Below are positions 43,908 through 46,243 of a stretch of 46,243 nucleotides of DNA, one piece after another (position 1 is the stretch's first letter; each line of letters opens with the position of its first letter). The translations under genes were made by a program, and so were the position numbers. Below the pieces are notes generated by a model. It did no database searches. It was not told the origin of the DNA and worked only from the letters and a program-made list of their open reading frames with translations. Source of the DNA: Beroe ovata (taxonomy: Eukaryota; Ctenophora; Nuda; Beroida; Beroidae); the NCBI GenBank assembly GCA_946803715.1, contig CAMPET010000391.1, positions 2,341 to 48,583 on the forward strand, in the 5' to 3' direction.

Positions 43908-44815
43908 CTGTTGAATTCCCTGAGCAAGCTCTGATGATGCTGGACGGCTGTGAGGTCGCTGTCTTGAGGAGGGTCCAAACTCCGGAGACTGCTACCTGAA
44001 TACGTGTGAGTATTAGTGAGAATCGCCAGAAAAAATGAGCATTCATTGACTGTTTGCACATCTGATCATCATCGAGTATACTGTGTTCATCTGCTCTGTG
44101 TTAATATAGGAACAATGATTGTCGAGTGATAAAGTGATAAAACAATGCCCACCTTTCTCTGCGAAGGGAACAGCTTGAAAGTGAGCTTCTGGCGTGGTGA
44201 CGGTCCAGTGTGTGAGGTGCTGTCTGGACCATCTGAAAATAGAAAGTTAGAAAGTTGGAAATTTAAATGACAGCTCAAAAATCTCAGTTGCATGAACTGG
44301 TGACGGGTTCTTACCTTTCCCTAACGCAGAGAAAGCCCCCGGGCTGGTTATCTGAGAGTGGACATCAGATAGCTGAGAGTGGACATCAGATAGTTAAGAG
44401 TGGACATCAGATAGCTGAGAGTGGGCATCAGATAGCTGAGAGTGGACATCAGATAGTTGAGAGTGGGCATCAGACACTGACAGCTGAGAGTGGGGGAGAG
44501 AGTGGAGGAGAGAAGGGTTCCCTTCAGGCGATGGTCTATGTGAGCGGAGACCACCTGAAAATTTAACGTGGTAGTTAGATGTATCATGAAAATCATAACG
44601 TGCGTGGATATTGATAACCAATAAATTGAAAAATCGGCGAAATTGTGGCAAATTGAGAATATCTGACGAGCTTACCTCATCCTGCACAGTGGACAGAGCT
44701 GAAACCACAGATCTGTGTCGATCTGCGGTCCTGTGGAGAGCCGATATCCTCGTGCTGTGTGATCAGCAGGGCGTGACGGCGTGATATCACGGTGTGACGA
44801 GAGTATCGGCATCCA
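43908..44815 (-). CDS. cluster of minus-strand exon-like segments, unidentified gene
   Basis: Four segments have good acceptors and donors: 44815-44676 (CTCCCTCAG ... GATGAG|GTAAGC), 44554-44315 (AAATTTTCAG ... GGAAAG|GTAAGA), 44232-44153 (CTATTTTCAG ... GAAAG|GTGGGC) and 43995-43908 (CGTATTCAG ... AACAG|GTTAGA). Some frames look protein-like (TSHTGPSPRQKLTFKLFPSQ; LRSLDPPQDSDLTAVQHHQS), but no single frame runs through all of them. The first segment, entered in phase from 44964, meets a stop after nine codons. The second contains a 21-bp tandem repeat with one in-frame TAA. It may be a gene with unrecognised alternative splicing, a long noncoding RNA or a decayed gene. Confidence 0.3.
44345..44490. 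repeat. ~21-bp tandem repeat GAGAGTGGACATCAGATAGCT
   Basis: Six to seven units alternate GGACATC and GGGCATC. The repeat lies inside the exon-like segment 44554-44315. On the minus strand one frame reads HSQLSDV/HSQLSDA repeats until a single CAG/CAA-to-TAA change in one unit (44392-44394). Confidence 0.9.
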
Positions 44816-44963
44816 CTGAGGGAGAGAAATACATTATTTGTTATAGATATACAATTTTTCTAAAGTTTGAAATGATGAGACGTATAGCGAATAAGTACTA
44901 AATAGTGTAATGGTGTCAGAATTACAAAACACACGATAAAAGGGAGAGAAACTGCTTTCTTAC

Positions 44964-45294
44964 CTTCCACTGTGCTTGAATCAGCCCATACCAGTATGGA
45001 AATAGTGGCGGGGGTGAGAGAGGCGCTGTTGTAAACGTTCTCCGGCAGCAGAAATAATGTTGAGCCAATCCTGAAATACATCACGGGATTAAAACACGTT
45101 GTCATTTCCGGAAATTGGCCATTTTCACGGAATATCGAGCTTTTTAAGAGACGATTTACTTGATTGGCCAATTGACAGATTGATTTGGTAATTAATCGAT
45201 CGATTAGTTGGAAGCCTTGAGTGAGATCTAAGAGTCTAGTCGAAATCCGGGGTAAAAATAAATCACGGCTCACCTGACAGCAGTTCCCTCAGAG
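44964..45294 (-). CDS. microexon (21 bp) plus 107-bp exon, copy 1; possible extracellular domain fragment
   Basis: Microexon 45294-45274 (acceptor GCTTCTGTAG, donor GTCAG|GTGAGC) joins 45070-44964 (acceptor TGATGTATTTCAG, donor GGAAG|GTAAGA) in phase 2. They give SEGTAVRIGSTLFLLPENVY, then NSASLTPATISILVWADSS. In copy 2 the same 107-bp frame stays open, with roughly equal or more synonymous than replacement changes, which argues for coding. The FLLPENVYN...TISILVWADSS pattern faintly recalls the GAIN region of adhesion GPCRs, but this is a hunch from memory of the family, not an alignment. The downstream exon (44815) gives an early stop in this phase, so the complete model is unresolved. Confidence 0.42.
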
Positions 45295-45465
45295 CTACAG
45301 AAGCAAAATGAACAAAGCGAGAAATGGAGACAAAGGGGAGCAAACCAAACGGCGGAGGGCGGAGCTTGGTACCGTGACCTCGTTCTCTGATTGGCTGGAA
45401 TCGGGTCACGTGAACGTGAGGACTGACTCAGCTCGGCAGAGCAGGCGTAGCAGCGCTCTGATTGG
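45295..45465. other. upstream part of duplicated block, CCAAT- and E-box-containing
   Basis: TGATTGGCTGGAATCGGGTC is followed by CACGTG (~45405) and another TGATTGG (~45459). On the minus strand this lies just 5' of the microexon and could be a promoter or intron enhancer. Confidence 0.35.
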
Positions 45466-45814
45466 NGGCGAAATTGTGGCAAAATTGAGAATATCGTATG
45501 CTCTTACCTCATCCTGCACAGTGGACAGAGCTGAAACCACAGATCTGTGTTGATCCGCGGTCCTGTGAAGAGCCGATATCCTCGTGCTGTGTGATCAGCA
45601 GGGCGGCGTGATATCACGGTGTGAGTGTGACGACAGTATCGGCATCACTGAGGGAGAGAAATACATAATTAGTAACAGATATACAAATCATTTAAAGTTT
45701 GAAATGATGAGACGTATAGCGAATAAGTACTAAATAGTGTAAGTTGTAACTGTTAGTGTAATGGTGTCAGAATTTCAAAACACACGATAAAAGAGTGACA
45801 AACTGCTTTCTTAC

Positions 45815-46144
45815 CTTCCACTGTGCTGGAATCAGCCCATACGAGTATGGAAATAGTAGCAGGGGTGAGAGAATTGCTGTTGTAAACGTTCTCCGGCAGT
45901 AGAAATGATGTTGAGGCAATCCTGAAATACATCACGGGGTTAAAATACGTTGTAATTTCCGGAAATGGGCCATTTTTCCGAAATATCGGGCTTTTTAAGA
46001 GACAATTTACTTAATTGGCCAATGGACAGATTGATTTGGTAATTAATCGATCGATTAGTTGGAAGACTTGAGTGAGATTCAAGAGTCTAGTCGAAAATCG
46101 GGTTAAAATAAATCACGGCTCACCTGACAGCAGTTCCCTCAGAG
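45815..46144 (-). pseudogene. copy 2 of the microexon/107-bp exon pair, microexon acceptor lost
   Basis: Exon 45921-45815 keeps both splice sites and an open frame (IASTSFLLPENVYNSNSLTP). The microexon equivalent 46144-46124 is identical in sequence, but its acceptor reads CTTCTGTTG instead of CTTCTGTAG, so it lacks the obligatory AG. Either this copy is decaying, or it is an allele in which the microexon is skipped. Skipping 21 bp (phase 2-2) would keep the frame. Confidence 0.4.
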
Positions 46145-46243
46145 CAACAGAAGCAAAATGAATAAAGCGAGAAATGGAGACAAAGGGGATCAAACCAAAC
46201 GGCGGGGGGACCGTGACCCCGTTCTCTGATTGGCTGGAATCGG

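Larger units (their letters stand above)
44636..46243. repeat. ~0.8 kb tandem duplication with n at the junction
   Basis: 44636-45465 and 45467-46243 are the same sequence with scattered substitutions and small indels, separated by one undetermined base at 45466. Both start GGCGAAATTGTGGCAAA. Copy 2 runs off the window. Each copy contains the same exon set (GATGAG|GTAAG exon, 107-bp exon, 21-bp microexon). Either two alleles were joined in the assembly, or this is a genuine exon-block duplication. Confidence 0.88.

Noticed and set aside
44345-44490. Regular 21-bp repeats considered as a CRISPR-like array
   Set aside because: The units are head-to-tail with no unique spacers, and the context is an animal genome with introns.

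Overview
The window looks like genomic DNA from an animal, most likely a marine invertebrate. Its genes are spliced with GT-AG introns, intergenic and intronic sequence dominates, TG/CA microsatellites are common, and there is one clear ANTP-class homeobox gene. I cannot name the phylum. The single 'n' bases (19457, 22558, 26024, 27985, 45466) all lie in homopolymers, in CA runs or exactly between near-duplicate blocks, so they look like closed assembly gaps.

Layout. 1-590 is a ~171-184 bp tandem satellite. 0.8-2.15 kb holds fragments of one or more minus-strand genes, seen as short exons with good splice signals; the best-linked three encode a small, possibly membrane-anchored protein. 2.65-3.05 kb is a CpG-rich foldback repeat. 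3479-6330 (minus) is a two-exon gene for a predicted secreted protein of about 885 residues with a very lysine-rich C-terminus; I do not recognise its family. 6.4-23.6 kb has no convincing coding gene. It is unusually rich in CACGTG palindromes, CCAAT boxes and RFX X-box-like palindromes, with minisatellites, microsatellites and one long poly-G run.

The centrepiece is a seven-exon homeobox gene on the plus strand (23667-35831). All exon junctions agree in phase and give a 375-residue protein with a complete homeodomain at residues about 201-260. The homeobox is split by two introns, one inside codon 15 (phase 2) and one between residues 44 and 45 (phase 0). Four CACGTG sites in 46 bp lie just upstream of exon 1, and a perfect X-box consensus begins at the 5' splice site of the intron at 44/45.

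36.4-37.2 kb carries further copies of the foldback repeat. 37659-37828 (minus) is a probable 3' exon with a hydrophobic stretch. 38.1-39.8 kb is low-complexity and tandem repeats. 40-46.2 kb holds a scatter of minus-strand exon-like segments. Two of these, a 21-bp microexon and a 107-bp exon, lie in a ~0.8 kb block that is present twice; copy 2 has lost the splice acceptor of the microexon. No RNA genes, CRISPR arrays or intact transposase or reverse-transcriptase genes were seen.
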